From Anaerotignum neopropionicum (GTDB taxonomy: Bacteria; Bacillota; Clostridia; Lachnospirales; Anaerotignaceae): DNA of 64,000 nucleotides. The DNA lies in assembly GCF_001571775.1 (NCBI RefSeq), contig NZ_LRVM01000011.1, forward strand, positions 30,881 to 94,880, read 5' to 3'. The translations under genes and the position numbers were made by a program. Shown here in pieces: positions 17,855-26,587 of this stretch (within the stretch, counting starts at the first letter, position 1; each line of letters begins with the position of its first letter). The notes beneath the pieces are model-generated. The model had not been told where the DNA came from. It saw nothing but the letters and a program-made list of their open reading frames with translations, and made no database searches.

Positions 17855-19180
17855 TCACCTTGCCTCCAGCTTTGCCGTAAGCTCCTCATATCCCGGTTTT
17901 CCAAGCAAAGCAAACATATTTTTCTTATATGCCTCAACCCCCGGTTGATCAAAAGGATTAACATCCAGGAGATATCCGCTGATGCCAACCGCTTTTTCAA
18001 AGAAATAAACCAACGCACCAAAATGCCATGCATCCATCCGCTCAATTTCAACAACCATGTTCGGCACACCGCCATCCATATGGGCAAGCATGGTTCCTGC
18101 AAATGCCTTACTGTTTACAAATTGCAGCTCTTTTCCCGCCAAGAAATTTAGGCCGTCCCCATCTGCTTCATCAAAAGGAAGGATTGCCGGTGTTTTCGGC
18201 TCCTTACTCCAAAGCACTGTTTCAAAAAAATACCTTCCACCCTCTTGAATAAACTGACCGATAGAATGTAAGTCCGTTGAAAAATTGGCAGAAACAGGAA
18301 ATACACCCTTACCGTCCTTCCCCTCGCTTTCTGCAAAAAGCTGCTTAAACCATTCCCCAAAGGAGGTCATATGGGGCTCATAATTAGCTAAAATCTCTAT
18401 CGTTTTTCCCTGTTTGTAAAATAAATAGCGCATTGCGGCATATTGATAGCATTCGTTTTGCCAAATATCCGCCTTTGCATAGGCTTCCATGGAGGCCCTC
18501 GCCCCAGCCATAACTGCATCAATATCCACACCCGCTACCGCCATGGACAATAAGCCCACCGCTGTCAGCACGGTAAACCTACCGCCAACGTCATCAGGGA
18601 TGACAAAAGTTTCGTATCCCTCTTGATTGCACATTTCCTTTAATGCTCCTTTTGCCCCATCCGTTGTGGCATAAATGCGCTTTGCCGCTTCTCCTTTGCC
18701 GTATTTTTTCTCCAAAAGCTGCTTGAAAATACGAAAGGCAATAGCAGGCTCCGTTGTCGTTCCCGATTTGGAAATGACATTGATGGAAAAATCTCTGTCA
18801 CCTAAAATCTGCAAAATATCATTTAAGTATGCAGAGCTGATATTGTTGCCTACAAAATAAATATCCGGTGTATCTTTTTTCAACTCATTATAGTAAGGGC
18901 TTTTGATAAAATCCAAAGCTGTTCTTGTTCCCAAATAAGAGCCGCCAATCCCAATTACGACTAACACACTGCTGTCCTGCTTAATTTTTGCCGCCGCCTT
19001 TTTGATTCTTTCAAACTCCACTTTATCATAATTTTGGGGCAAATCCACCCATCCAACAAAATCGTTGCCTTTTCCGGTTTTATTGTGGAGTGCCTCATGG
19101 CAACGAACTACCTCCCCCGAAAGTGCCGATAATTCCTGTTTTTGCACTGCTTCCCCTTGCACTGTAAATTTAATTCCCAC
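17855..19180 (-). CDS. pgi: Glucose-6-phosphate isomerase
   Basis: Pgi interconverts glucose-6-phosphate and fructose-6-phosphate in glycolysis. The 441-residue product is of the short bacterial type, with the SIS-domain motifs [18 protein letters not shown] and [17 protein letters not shown], the [14 protein letters not shown] signature (PROSITE pattern region) and a C-terminal [13 protein letters not shown] segment with the catalytic Lys. The start is assigned to a GTG at 19180, with AGGAGG 7 bases upstream. A longer reading frame begins at 19219 but has no ribosome binding site. A hairpin at 19204-19238 separates it from the LysM-G5 gene. Confidence 0.96.
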   Translation of the reverse strand: MGIKFTVQGEAVQKQELSALSGEVVRCHEALHNKTGKGNDFVGWVDLPQNYDKVEFERIKKAAAKIKQDSSVLVVIGIGGSYLGTRTALDFIKSPYYNELKKDTPDIYFVGNNISSAYLNDILQILGDRDFSINVISKSGTTTEPAIAFRIFKQLLEKKYGKGEAAKRIYATTDGAKGALKEMCNQEGYETFVIPDDVGGRFTVLTAVGLLSMAVAGVDIDAVMAGARASMEAYAKADIWQNECYQYAAMRYLFYKQGKTIEILANYEPHMTSFGEWFKQLFAESEGKDGKGVFPVSANFSTDLHSIGQFIQEGGRYFFETVLWSKEPKTPAILPFDEADGDGLNFLAGKELQFVNSKAFAGTMLAHMDGGVPNMVVEIERMDAWHFGALVYFFEKAVGISGYLLDVNPFDQPGVEAYKKNMFALLGKPGYEELTAKLEAR

Positions 19181-19203
19181 TGATATTCCTCCTTCTCTTT
19201 GTG

Positions 19204-19238
19204 AAAGGCATACCTCCATATTCGGAAAGTATGCCCTT
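19204..19238. terminator. Hairpin between LysM-G5 gene and pgi
   Basis: AAAGGCATAC (19204-19213) pairs with GTATGCCCTT (19229-19238). On the minus strand the tail is TTTCAC, a weak T run; the T-rich side is on the plus strand. It may attenuate read-through from the LysM-G5 gene into pgi or stabilise the transcript. Confidence 0.45.
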
Positions 19239-19249
19239 TTTGCAATATA

Positions 19250-20350
19250 TTATAAGGTTCCTCTTACGATGATTTCAGGAACAGGCTCAGTAATAATTTC
19301 TTTTGAAACTTCCTTTTCCTCCTGCACAAACCCGTTGATTCTAGTAATTTGAATCGTGCTTTTTTTCTGCCCTGCACGTCCCTGCTGAATCACCTTTTGA
19401 TAGCTTTTAAGCTGGGTATTGTCAGTTTGGTATTCATAGGTTTTCGGCTCAACCGTAGTTAAAACCTGGGTTTCTATAGTTTTCACAGAAATCTTCGGCT
19501 TGCTGATAGGCACATTGATGACCTGCCCTACCCTAATCACCACTTCTACGGTGAGTCCCTCATTTAATTTCATTAAATCCTCCAAGGAACAATCATAATT
19601 CACGGCAATTTTATATGGCGCATCCCCGGACTGGACGGTATAGGTTCCCGTTACGGTTGTAGTGGATTGCAAAATAGAAATAGCATCATTTTCCGAAAGA
19701 ACCTCGTCGGAATCAACATAATCTGCTACAATCGCAACCTTTTCTACCCACTCCACCGTTGCCTCAACCCCCTCGGCAGGAAGGTAAGGCTCTTTTATGG
19801 CATCCAAAACCTTGTTTGCCTGTTCTTCATTTGCCAAAACAACCCCTTTGGCTCCATCAATCATAATGATGGCAGCATTCACTTTGTAGGTTACCATGTT
19901 TCGCAGCTTGGGAATCAAATGCTCCAGTGTACAAACGTCCTTTTTATGGCTCTTTCTAATATGAATCCGTTCCGTCTTGATTTCTTCGTTAATTTTCACC
20001 TGGGCGCCTACAATCCCCGCAAGCTGGGTTTCGAGGGTATCTGTAATGGTTTGCGCTGTAACAGCGCGCCCCTCAAGTACTCCCACGCTTTCTGTGCCAA
20101 CAAAAACCTCCGTTCCATTTTTGCGTAGCAAAAGAAAAAGGAGCACGAGAAAAGCCAAAATAACAACACCGAAAATCATCTGCCTTCTTACAGGCAGGCT
20201 CCGTTTTCTGTTTTTCGGTCTATCCGTATTTTGTGGCTTTTGCGGCCTTTTACTCTGATTTGAATTGTTCTGCCTTGGTGCTCTTGGCTTTTTTGCTCCA
20301 TATAAAACCCGCTCATCTCTGCGGGGAAAATTGTCTTTTCCTTCGGTCAC
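19250..20350 (-). CDS. Membrane-anchored LysM-G5 domain protein without a peptidase domain
   Basis: The 366-residue product has a basic, Asn/Gln/Pro-rich cytoplasmic head (1-55), one transmembrane segment (about 58-76), a linker region of about 120 residues, a LysM peptidoglycan-binding domain (YTVQSGDAPYKIAVNY to VGQVINVP, about 236-282) and a G5 domain (ISVKTIETQV to PEIIVRGTL, about 287-366). In Clostridia this arrangement normally continues into an M23 endopeptidase; here the protein stops at the last residue of G5. It would be anchored outside the membrane and bound to the wall, perhaps recruiting or regulating a hydrolase. The start is a GTG at 20350 with AGGTGG 7 bases upstream. Confidence 0.85.
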   Translation of the reverse strand: MTEGKDNFPRRDERVLYGAKKPRAPRQNNSNQSKRPQKPQNTDRPKNRKRSLPVRRQMIFGVVILAFLVLLFLLLRKNGTEVFVGTESVGVLEGRAVTAQTITDTLETQLAGIVGAQVKINEEIKTERIHIRKSHKKDVCTLEHLIPKLRNMVTYKVNAAIIMIDGAKGVVLANEEQANKVLDAIKEPYLPAEGVEATVEWVEKVAIVADYVDSDEVLSENDAISILQSTTTVTGTYTVQSGDAPYKIAVNYDCSLEDLMKLNEGLTVEVVIRVGQVINVPISKPKISVKTIETQVLTTVEPKTYEYQTDNTQLKSYQKVIQQGRAGQKKSTIQITRINGFVQEEKEVSKEIITEPVPEIIVRGTL

Positions 20351-20383
20351 CGATACGCCACCTTCTTTCTCGTTAGTAATTCA

Positions 20384-20552
20384 CCTAGGAACCCCCGATA
20401 TAATGGAGGGCGCACAGCCATTGGAGGAATTTTTTTCAATTGGCAGGAAAAACATAGTAATAGCACCGCTATGGCTATACTTTTAAACAATGTCCAAGTG
20501 AAAAATTTACAAATTAGATGTGCCCACCAAATAAATCCGTAATTCCCTAAAA
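20384..20552. repeat. MITE-like 170-bp element, copy A
   Basis: This gene-free sequence aligns end to end with 20686-20855. Its ends are imperfect inverted repeats, CCTAGGAACCCCCGATATA on the left and, reverse-complemented, TTTTAGGGAATTACGGATTT on the right. Inside, the hairpin ATAGC-ACC-GCTAT and the stretch AATTTTTTTCAATTGGCAGG are shared with copy B. It lies between the predicted promoter and the start of the LysM-G5 gene, so it forms most of that 5' leader. No target duplication was recognised. Confidence 0.75.
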
Positions 20553-20560
20553 CTATTATT

Positions 20561-20589
20561 ATTGTAAATTATTCGACAGCGGATTGCAA
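20561..20589 (-). promoter_or_regulatory. Predicted promoter of the LysM-G5 gene
   Basis: On the minus strand TTGCAA (20584-20589), 17 bp, TACAAT (20561-20566). It lies just outside element A, so the transcript would read through the whole element before reaching the GTG start at 20350. Confidence 0.5.
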
Positions 20590-20685
20590 GCAAAAGACAT
20601 CAGAAAGAAAGAACTGTTGACAAACTGTTAAGTAATATTTCACGAGATATCTTCTTTTCCTTCAAACAATTGTTAAAAGCAAATT

Positions 20686-20855
20686 CCTAAGGAAGCGGTG
20701 ATTTAATGGAGGGTGTGCAGATAGTCGAGGAAATTTTTCAATTGGCAAGGAAAAAAACACAGCAATAGCAGCGCTATTTCGAGGCTTTTTGACGCTGTCC
20801 CAGTGGAAAATTTACCGATTAGCTATGACACGGAATGAATCAGCGCTTCCCTAAC
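20686..20855. repeat. MITE-like 170-bp element, copy B
   Basis: This is the second copy, in the same orientation as A and 133 bp away. Its terminal inverted repeats are better kept: left CCTAAGGAAGCGGTGATT, right (reverse-complemented) GTTAGGGAAGCGCTGATT, 14 of 18 positions equal. It has the internal hairpin AATAGC-AGC-GCTATT. Neither copy encodes a plausible transposase, as expected for a non-autonomous element. The 133 bp between A and B contains only the promoter noted above. Confidence 0.75.
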
Positions 20856-20910
20856 ACGCATATTTTATGAAAAAGCTTAGGAAAAATAAATTGATTGATT
20901 CTACAAAAAA

Positions 20911-20948
20911 ATAAAACCGATTACCAAAAATGCAATCGGTTTTTTCCT
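20911..20948 (-). terminator. Terminator after the GntR regulator gene
   Basis: AAAACCGATT (20913-20922) pairs with AATCGGTTTT (20934-20943), with T runs on both strands. On the minus strand it ends the ispE-gntR transcript. Confidence 0.85.
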
Positions 20949-21030
20949 CTATTCAAAATAAACAAATACTAAAGTTTTTTAATACGCCAATCTATCGCCG
21001 CTTTCCGCCGCCCCCTAGGGCAACGAAATA

Positions 21031-21705
21031 TTATTTGCTGTGAATGGAGCGTAAAATAAACTCCGTATGGTATTTAATATGTCCATGGGCAACCGTTGCA
21101 CCCTCCTCAGCATCATGATTTTCAATGGCACGCAAAATCCCTCTATGATGGGCAATAATAGCAGGAATTGTACTATCCACTTTTAAATGGGCCATGCGGT
21201 AACGGTAAAGCTGAACCCGTAAATTTTGATATATTTGCGTTAATTTATCATTTTCTGTGGACTCTAAAATTAAATCGTGGAAATCCTCATCCAATTGAAT
21301 AATTCGTTCCACATCTCTTTCTTCCACGGCACGTTCAAATTCCGCCTCCACACTTTTTAATTGCTGCAATGCTTCATTTTTCATTTTCTCACAAGCAATG
21401 CTTGTTGCCAGGCTTTCCAGCGCATCTCTAACCTCCAGGATATTGATAATGTCCTTTTCGCTCATATCCAGTACCTGAGCTCCCTTTCTGGGCACAAGCT
21501 CTACTAGATTTTCCAGGGCAAGCATACGTAAGGCCTCTCTTACGGGTGTTCTGCTCACGCCAAGCTTGTCTGCCAGTTGGTTTTCCATCAATCTTTCTCC
21601 GGGAACCAATTTCCCTGTCAAAATGGCATCCCTAAGGGTATTGAAAACAACATCTCTTAAAGGCAGGTATTCATTGCTGTTAATGACGAATTTCGTTTCT
21701 TCCAT
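21031..21705 (-). CDS. GntR/FadR-family transcriptional regulator
   Basis: A DNA-binding regulator of the FadR subfamily. The winged helix is at about residues 10-75 (LRDAILTGKLVPGERLMENQLADKLG then VSRTPVREALRML), followed by an all-helical FCD ligand-binding domain with the metal-site pattern DEDFHDLI, AHHRGILRAI and HIKYH. The effector is unknown. The ATG at 21705 has GGAG 9 bases upstream. An alternative ATG at 21711 is only 3 bases from it. The coding region overlaps the end of ispE by about 26 bp, a linkage common in Clostridia, but its targets cannot be told from the window. Confidence 0.9.
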   Translation of the reverse strand: MEETKFVINSNEYLPLRDVVFNTLRDAILTGKLVPGERLMENQLADKLGVSRTPVREALRMLALENLVELVPRKGAQVLDMSEKDIINILEVRDALESLATSIACEKMKNEALQQLKSVEAEFERAVEERDVERIIQLDEDFHDLILESTENDKLTQIYQNLRVQLYRYRMAHLKVDSTIPAIIAHHRGILRAIENHDAEEGATVAHGHIKYHTEFILRSIHSK

Positions 21706-22600
21706 TCCCATCTTCTCCTCTCTTCCCCTCGTTAACATGATAAATCCTTGTAGCCACAACTTCCTTCAAACCGAATTTTTTGCGAATGGATGTCGCCGCC
21801 TGTTTTGCATCTTCTTCTTCTTTAAATAATCCAAAAACCGTGGGGCCGCTTCCGCTCATCAAGGCACCCTCCGCACCAAGACGAGCCATTTCTTCCTTAA
21901 TCTGAGCAATTTTAGGATACATGGGAATGGTCACAGTTTCCAAAACATTTGCTAATAACCCACCCATTTTCGTAATATCCTTCTCAGCCATTGCCTGTAT
22001 CATCCCTTCCGTATCAGGATGATTTTTTAACCCCTTCCAGTCTAACCCACTGTAAACCATAGCCGTAGAAACGCTGACCGGAAGCTTTGCCAACACAACG
22101 TAACACATAGGGCATGCGCACTTCACCGGCGTCAAAATTTCCCCCACACCCTCAGACAGCATCGTTCCTCTTTGAACGCAGTAAGGGATATCTGACCCCA
22201 AAAGAAAAGCCAAGTGTTCCAATTCCTTCATGGAAAGCCCCAACCCAAACAAGCGGTTCATTCCCACTAAAACAGCCGCACAATCTGCACTCCCTCCGGC
22301 TAGGCCTGCCGCCACAGGAATCCGTTTATCTATTTCGATATAAACGCCCTCTGTAATGTCAAACCTTTCCTTCATCAGCTCTGCCGCTTTGTATGCCAAA
22401 TTACGGTTATCCGTTGGCAGCCAAGGCAGACTGTTTTTTATGATAATCTCGTTTTTGCGGATGCGCTTCATGTAAATTCCATCGTAAAGACTTACCGTTT
22501 GCATAATACTTTTAATCAAATGGTAGCCATCTTCACGCTTGCCTGTTACATCTAATGTTAAGTTAATTTTTGCTCGTGCTTTTAATCTCAATTCTCTCAA
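21680..22600 (-). CDS. ispE: 4-diphosphocytidyl-2-C-methyl-D-erythritol kinase
   Basis: IspE is a GHMP kinase of the non-mevalonate isoprenoid pathway that phosphorylates CDP-methylerythritol. The N-terminal KARAKINLTLDV (catalytic Lys11), the ATP-binding motif PVAAGLAGGSADCAAV (95-110, with the catalytic Asp106) and the C-terminal MSGSGPTVFGLF are all present. The 306-residue product is slightly longer than usual because of a 20-residue polar tail that overlaps the GntR gene. The start is a TTG at 22600 with GAGGG 6 bases upstream. Confidence 0.95.
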   Translation of the reverse strand: MRELRLKARAKINLTLDVTGKREDGYHLIKSIMQTVSLYDGIYMKRIRKNEIIIKNSLPWLPTDNRNLAYKAAELMKERFDITEGVYIEIDKRIPVAAGLAGGSADCAAVLVGMNRLFGLGLSMKELEHLAFLLGSDIPYCVQRGTMLSEGVGEILTPVKCACPMCYVVLAKLPVSVSTAMVYSGLDWKGLKNHPDTEGMIQAMAEKDITKMGGLLANVLETVTIPMYPKIAQIKEEMARLGAEGALMSGSGPTVFGLFKEEEDAKQAATSIRKKFGLKEVVATRIYHVNEGKRGEDGNGRNEIRH

Positions 22601-22641
22601 AATATGCCCTCTTAAATAATACTGTATACATTGTTTCTCTT

Positions 22642-22670
22642 ATTGTATAATAGTTTTCGCAAAGTTACAA
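22642..22670 (-). promoter_or_regulatory. Promoter of ispE-gntR
   Basis: On the minus strand TTGTAA (22665-22670), 17 bp, TACAAT (22642-22647). Confidence 0.55.
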
Positions 22671-22795
22671 TTGCCATGTTATACAAAAAATGTCCCCTTG
22701 TTCCTATGAAAAACGCTAGTAAAGAAAATTTAATCCACCTTTTCATCTCCTTTCTTCTTTATTATTTAGATATTATTTTTTCTTTCAAATTCCTC

Positions 22796-22823
22796 TTGCA
22801 ATTTGAAATAGGAGGTGTATAAT
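22796..22823 (+). promoter_or_regulatory. Promoter of the riboflavin operon
   Basis: TTGCAA (22796-22801), 16 bp, TATAAT (22818-22823). Transcription would start near 22830, about 12 nt before the first helix of the FMN aptamer. Confidence 0.75.
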
Positions 22824-22841
22824 GGTGTCGTAAAACATAAT

Positions 22842-22949
22842 AACTCTTCAGGGCAGGGTGAAATTCCCGATCGGCGGTAAAGTCCGCGAGCGTAAGCAGG
22901 ATTTGGTGAAAGTCCAAAACCGACAGTATAGTCTGGATGGAAGAAGAGC
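22842..22949 (+). ncRNA. FMN riboswitch (RFN element)
   Basis: The conserved RFN segments appear in order: AGGGCAGGGTGAAATTCCCG, ATCGGCGGTAAAGTCCGCGAGC, GGATTTGGTGAAAGTCC, AACCGACAGTATAGTCTGGATG and the closing strand GAAGAG, which pairs with CTCTTC at the 5' end. FMN binding should promote the downstream terminator and shut off riboflavin synthesis. Confidence 0.97.
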
Positions 22950-23002
22950 AAGCATCAGGTGGTAATTTATTTTAATTTGCCACTTAAATACAGCGATTAT
23001 TT

Positions 23003-23123
23003 GTATGCCTTTTTTGCATACCCCAAAAACCTTTGATAGGTTTTATTGGTTGTTTTTTTGCTGTATCAAAATGTTTGTTATGCCCTGTATGAGCCTATTG
23101 GCACATACAGGGCTTTTATTTTG
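23003..23123 (+). terminator. Expression platform of the FMN riboswitch
   Basis: Three hairpins follow the aptamer. GTATGC/GCATAC lies at 23003-23021. AAAACCT/AGGTTTT lies at 23026-23044 with a later run of seven T residues. The strongest is GCCCTGTATG/CATACAGGGC (23082-23113), directly followed by TTTTATTTT. The last is a textbook intrinsic terminator about 135 nt before ribD. Confidence 0.8.
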
Positions 23124-23258
23124 AATTTGGGGTTGCTATTTGAAATATATTTTATTTTTAAAATAATCCCTTTTCCCTCTATCAAGAGGACCCCTCTTCC
23201 GTCCATTTTTTCGGGAACTCTTTCCCGCCTTTCCCCTGAAGGAAAGGAAGTTCTCCCT

Positions 23259-24359
23259 ATGTTAAATGAAAAATATATGAAACGAGCCATTTTTCTGGCA
23301 AAAAAAGCACTGGGCTACACCAGCCCCAACCCTTTGGTGGGCGCTGTCATTGTAAAAAATAATAAAATTATCGGCGAAGGCTATCACCACAAAGCCGGCG
23401 AACCCCATGCAGAACGTATGGCACTGGCCGATTGCAAGGAAAGCCCCAAGGACGCAACCATATACGTCACCTTGGAACCTTGCTGCCATCAAGGGCGTAC
23501 ACCACCTTGCACCGATGCCATCATTGAAGCAGGCATTCAACACGTTGTCATTGGTTCCCCCGATCCTAACCCATTGGTAAAGGGCAAGGGTGTGGAGATT
23601 TTGCGAAAAAGCGGCATTACCGTAACAGAGCATTTTTTGAAAAAGGAATGCGATGCAGTAAATGATGTATTTTTTCACTTCATATCAACAAAAATGCCCT
23701 ATGTAGCATTAAAGTATGCCATGACCGCCGATGGAAAAATTGCAACCACCACAGGTGCCTCCCGTTGGATTAGCAATGAAGCCTCTCGCCTTCATGCCCA
23801 TAGCCTGCGCCATCAATACAGTAGTATTTTGGTGGGCATTGAAACCATTTTGCAGGATGACCCACTGCTAAATTGCAGAATAGAAAATGCAACCCAGCCC
23901 CGACGCATTATTTGCGACAGCCGACTGCGAATTCCCTTGGAAAGCCAAATCTGTAAAACAGCTAAGGAATATCCAACCATAATCGCCTATGCAAATGATC
24001 CCTTTGAAAAGGAAGCCGCCTTGGAAGCCTTAGGGCTTACTCTATGGCGTTTGCCTGATGAAAACGAAAGGGTTTCATTGCCCAGCCTAATGAAAAAATT
24101 AGGCGAAAACGGTGTGGACAGCGTTTTGGTTGAGGGCGGCGGAACCATTCATTTTGGGTTTTTAGAGCAAAACCTTGCCCAAAAGCTATATATTTATTTT
24201 GCCCCTAAAATTTTCGGCGGGAAGGATGCCAAAACACCAGTGGGCGGCATGGGAGTTCTTGAACCAAAGGATGCTTTTATTCTAAAGCTTTTGCATAGCC
24301 AAACGCTAGACGGGGATATTTTATTAGAGTATGAAATTGAAACATCAAGTGCAAAATAA
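23259..24359 (+). CDS. ribD: Bifunctional riboflavin biosynthesis protein RibD (deaminase/reductase)
   Basis: RibD deaminates the pyrimidine intermediate made by GTP cyclohydrolase II and then reduces its ribosyl side chain. The 366-residue protein has the cytidine-deaminase-like zinc site in HKAGEPHAE (His50, Glu52) and TLEPCCHQGRTPPC (Cys75 and Cys84 as ligands) in the N-terminal half. The reductase domain, with VALKYAMTADGKIA, WISNEASR and VEGGGTIHFGFL, is in the second half. The start is the ATG at 23259 (MLNEKYMKRA) with GGAAAGGAAG upstream; the open frame continues further 5' only through the leader. It is the first gene of the operon, under the FMN riboswitch. Confidence 0.96.
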   Translation: MLNEKYMKRAIFLAKKALGYTSPNPLVGAVIVKNNKIIGEGYHHKAGEPHAERMALADCKESPKDATIYVTLEPCCHQGRTPPCTDAIIEAGIQHVVIGSPDPNPLVKGKGVEILRKSGITVTEHFLKKECDAVNDVFFHFISTKMPYVALKYAMTADGKIATTTGASRWISNEASRLHAHSLRHQYSSILVGIETILQDDPLLNCRIENATQPRRIICDSRLRIPLESQICKTAKEYPTIIAYANDPFEKEAALEALGLTLWRLPDENERVSLPSLMKKLGENGVDSVLVEGGGTIHFGFLEQNLAQKLYIYFAPKIFGGKDAKTPVGGMGVLEPKDAFILKLLHSQTLDGDILLEYEIETSSAK

Positions 24360-24361
24360 AA

Positions 24362-24649
24362 GGTCAAGACCTTGGGCGCCAAGGAAAACAGAGGATCAAG
24401 ACCTTGGGGCTTTGCCCTAAACCCTACTTGCTTTTTGAAAAAAGCAAGACCAAAAACTTTTATACAAACCGCATATACAGCGGTTTTGGGGGGAACAGCC
24501 ATCCTTGCAAAAACGAATGTTTTTGCATATAAAGGTTTCGCTCAAGCCTTTTTAAAACTGCACTGCCCAAGATAGGGCTGACAGCAAAGCTGGCTTTTTC
24601 GTAGCAAAAGAGCTTGACCCGCTTGCAAGGTTCGGGACAACGTCCCGAG
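24362..24649. repeat. Mosaic hairpin repeat, copy 2, inside the riboflavin operon
   Basis: The 361-bp gap between ribD and ribE is filled by modules of the repeat family in the same orientation as copy 1 but partly reordered. They include CTTGGGGCTTTGCCCTAAA, CTTGCTTTTTGAAAAAAGCAAG, AAACCGCATATACAGCGGTTT, ACTGCCCAAGATAGGGCTGACAGC and TTTTTCGTAGCAAAAGAGCTTG, plus an extra hairpin TTCGGGAC-AAC-GTCCCGAG. None is a strong terminator, so transcription can continue to ribE. Confidence 0.75.
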
Positions 24650-24691
24650 AACTTGACCTTAATAACTTGACCTTAATAACTTGACCTTAAA
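24650..24691 (+). repeat. Three tandem copies of a 14-bp unit
   Basis: AACTTGACCTTAAT is repeated three times in perfect register (24650-24663, 24664-24677, 24678-24691, the last base changed), followed by AAACTTA. It ends 30 bp before ribE. Confidence 0.9.
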
Positions 24692-24720
24692 AACTTATTT
24701 TTTAAAAAAGGAGGTGCCCT

Positions 24721-25362
24721 ATGTTTACAGGATTGATTGAAGAAATCGGCGTTATCGATAAAATAACTTCACAAAATAGCGGTGGTCAGCTTGTAATTAA
24801 CGCCAAAATAATACAGGAAGGCGCAATGCTTGGGGATAGCATTGCGGTAAACGGCGTTTGCCTCACCGTAACCAATTTAACCAAAACCACCTTTACCGCA
24901 GATGTCATGCCCGAAACCTTAAAACGCAGTAATCTGGGAAGCCTGAAAAAAGGTGCCCCGGTTCATTTGGAACGGGCAATGGCAGCAAACGGCCGCTTTG
25001 GCGGACATATGGTAAGCGGACATATTGACGGGACAGGCATTATCTCCGCAAAAAAACAAGAAGGCAATGCCATTCGTCTTTTTATCCAAGCCGACGCTGT
25101 TCTTTTGCGCCAAATCATCGAAAAAGGCTCCATTGCCATTGACGGCGTTAGCTTGACCGTCATTTCTGTGGATCAAGAGCAATTTTCTGTGGGAATTATT
25201 CCCCATACAGGCACACAGACAACTCTATTAGATAAAAAAACAGGTGATAAAGTGAATCTGGAAACAGATATTATCGCTAAGTATATACAACGCTTTTTGG
25301 AAAACAATAATGAAAAACAAAAACCATTAACCTTGGAATTTTTAAGAGAAAACGGATTTTAG
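24721..25362 (+). CDS. ribE: Riboflavin synthase (alpha chain)
   Basis: The enzyme dismutates two molecules of 6,7-dimethyl-8-ribityllumazine to riboflavin. The 213 residues form two homologous lumazine-binding halves: [10 protein letters not shown] to [11 protein letters not shown], and [11 protein letters not shown] to [11 protein letters not shown]. The strong AAGGAGG lies 7 bases before the ATG. It is 11 bp upstream of ribAB. Confidence 0.96.
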   Translation: MFTGLIEEIGVIDKITSQNSGGQLVINAKIIQEGAMLGDSIAVNGVCLTVTNLTKTTFTADVMPETLKRSNLGSLKKGAPVHLERAMAANGRFGGHMVSGHIDGTGIISAKKQEGNAIRLFIQADAVLLRQIIEKGSIAIDGVSLTVISVDQEQFSVGIIPHTGTQTTLLDKKTGDKVNLETDIIAKYIQRFLENNNEKQKPLTLEFLRENGF

Positions 25363-25373
25363 GAGGAGAAAAA

Positions 25374-26579
25374 ATGAACGCTTATCACACCATCGAAGAA
25401 GCCTTAGAAGAATTAAAGCAAGGAAAAATCATCCTTGTTACCGATGACCCAGACCGGGAAAATGAGGGGGATTTCATCTGCGCTGCGGAATTTGCAACAC
25501 AGGAAAACGTGAACTTTATGGCAAAATACGGAAAAGGCTTAATCTGTATGCCTATGAGTGAGGAACTGGGACACAAATTAGGCTTACCCCAAATGGTTTC
25601 GGAAAATACGGATAACCACTCCACCGCCTTTACCGTGTCCATCGACCATGTGGATACTACAACAGGTATTTCTGCGGCTGAACGCTCCGTCACAGCCTTA
25701 AAATGCGTGGATGAGGACGCAAACCCCGCGGATTTTCGCAGGCCTGGGCATATGTTTCCCCTCATTGCCAGAAATGGCGGTGTTTTAAAAAGAGAAGGCC
25801 ATACCGAGGCCACCGTGGATTTAATGCGCCTTGCCGGCTTAAAGGAATGTGGCCTTTGCTGCGAAATCATGGCAGAGGATGGCACAATGATGAGAACACC
25901 CCAGCTTTGGAAGCTTGCTGAGGAACATAATTTAAAATTCATTACCATTCACGATTTACAAAACTACTGCCGCCGCCATGAAAAACATGTACATTGCGAG
26001 GCCGTTGCCAGCCTGCCTACGCCCTACGGTGAGTTTAAAATTTATGGCTATGTAAACGACATTACAGGAGAACATCACGTTGCATTGGTAAAAGGCGAAA
26101 TCGGCAATGGGAAGGACCTCCTATGCCGTGTTCACTCCGAATGCTTGACGGGTGATGTATTCGGCTCTTGCCGTTGCGACTGCGGACAGCAGCTTGCCGC
26201 TGCCATGCGCCAAATTGAAAAGGAAGGCAGAGGAATTCTTTTATATATGCGTCAAGAAGGCAGAGGCATTGGCTTAATCAACAAGTTAAAGGCATATGCT
26301 TTACAAGAACAGGGACAGGACACCGTAGAAGCGAACATTTCCCTTGGCTTTGCAGCGGATTTAAGGGAATACTGGATTGGCGCACAGATTTTACAGGATT
26401 TAGGCGCAAAGGAATTACATCTTCTCACCAACAATCCTGACAAGGTTTACGGTTTAGACAGTTTTGGCGTGCAAATCACAAAGCGTGTATCCATTGAAAT
26501 TGCACCCCAAGAGTTTGATTTGGAATATTTACGCACTAAGCAAGAGAAAATGGGGCATATTTTTTCCAGCACACTCTAA
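25374..26579 (+). CDS. ribAB: Bifunctional DHBP synthase / GTP cyclohydrolase II
   Basis: This enzyme provides both precursors of the lumazine ring. The N-terminal domain (1-200) makes 3,4-dihydroxy-2-butanone-4-phosphate from ribulose-5-phosphate; its acidic loop [12 protein letters not shown] and RRPGHMFPL are intact. The C-terminal domain (205-401) opens the GTP ring, with zinc ligands in [20 protein letters not shown] and the RQEGRGIGL loop. The total of 401 residues is typical of the fused form. AGGAGG precedes the ATG. Confidence 0.97.
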   Translation: MNAYHTIEEALEELKQGKIILVTDDPDRENEGDFICAAEFATQENVNFMAKYGKGLICMPMSEELGHKLGLPQMVSENTDNHSTAFTVSIDHVDTTTGISAAERSVTALKCVDEDANPADFRRPGHMFPLIARNGGVLKREGHTEATVDLMRLAGLKECGLCCEIMAEDGTMMRTPQLWKLAEEHNLKFITIHDLQNYCRRHEKHVHCEAVASLPTPYGEFKIYGYVNDITGEHHVALVKGEIGNGKDLLCRVHSECLTGDVFGSCRCDCGQQLAAAMRQIEKEGRGILLYMRQEGRGIGLINKLKAYALQEQGQDTVEANISLGFAADLREYWIGAQILQDLGAKELHLLTNNPDKVYGLDSFGVQITKRVSIEIAPQEFDLEYLRTKQEKMGHIFSSTL

Positions 26580-26587
26580 AAATAAAA

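Noticed and set aside
20265..20486. 73-codon plus-strand frame over element A, with a similar peptide (MEGVQIVEEIF) in element B
   Set aside because: The frame is shifted in B by a single-base difference and ends at different points, so the similarity reflects the duplicated DNA element and not a protein.
20351..20560. Possible c-di-AMP (ydaO-type) riboswitch before the LysM-G5 wall gene
   Set aside because: This gene class is often preceded by that riboswitch, but the conserved core segments were not found on the minus strand of 20351-20560.
22842..22949. Small minus-strand frame across the FMN aptamer (22766-22951)
   Set aside because: It overlaps a highly conserved RNA element and has no coding features.
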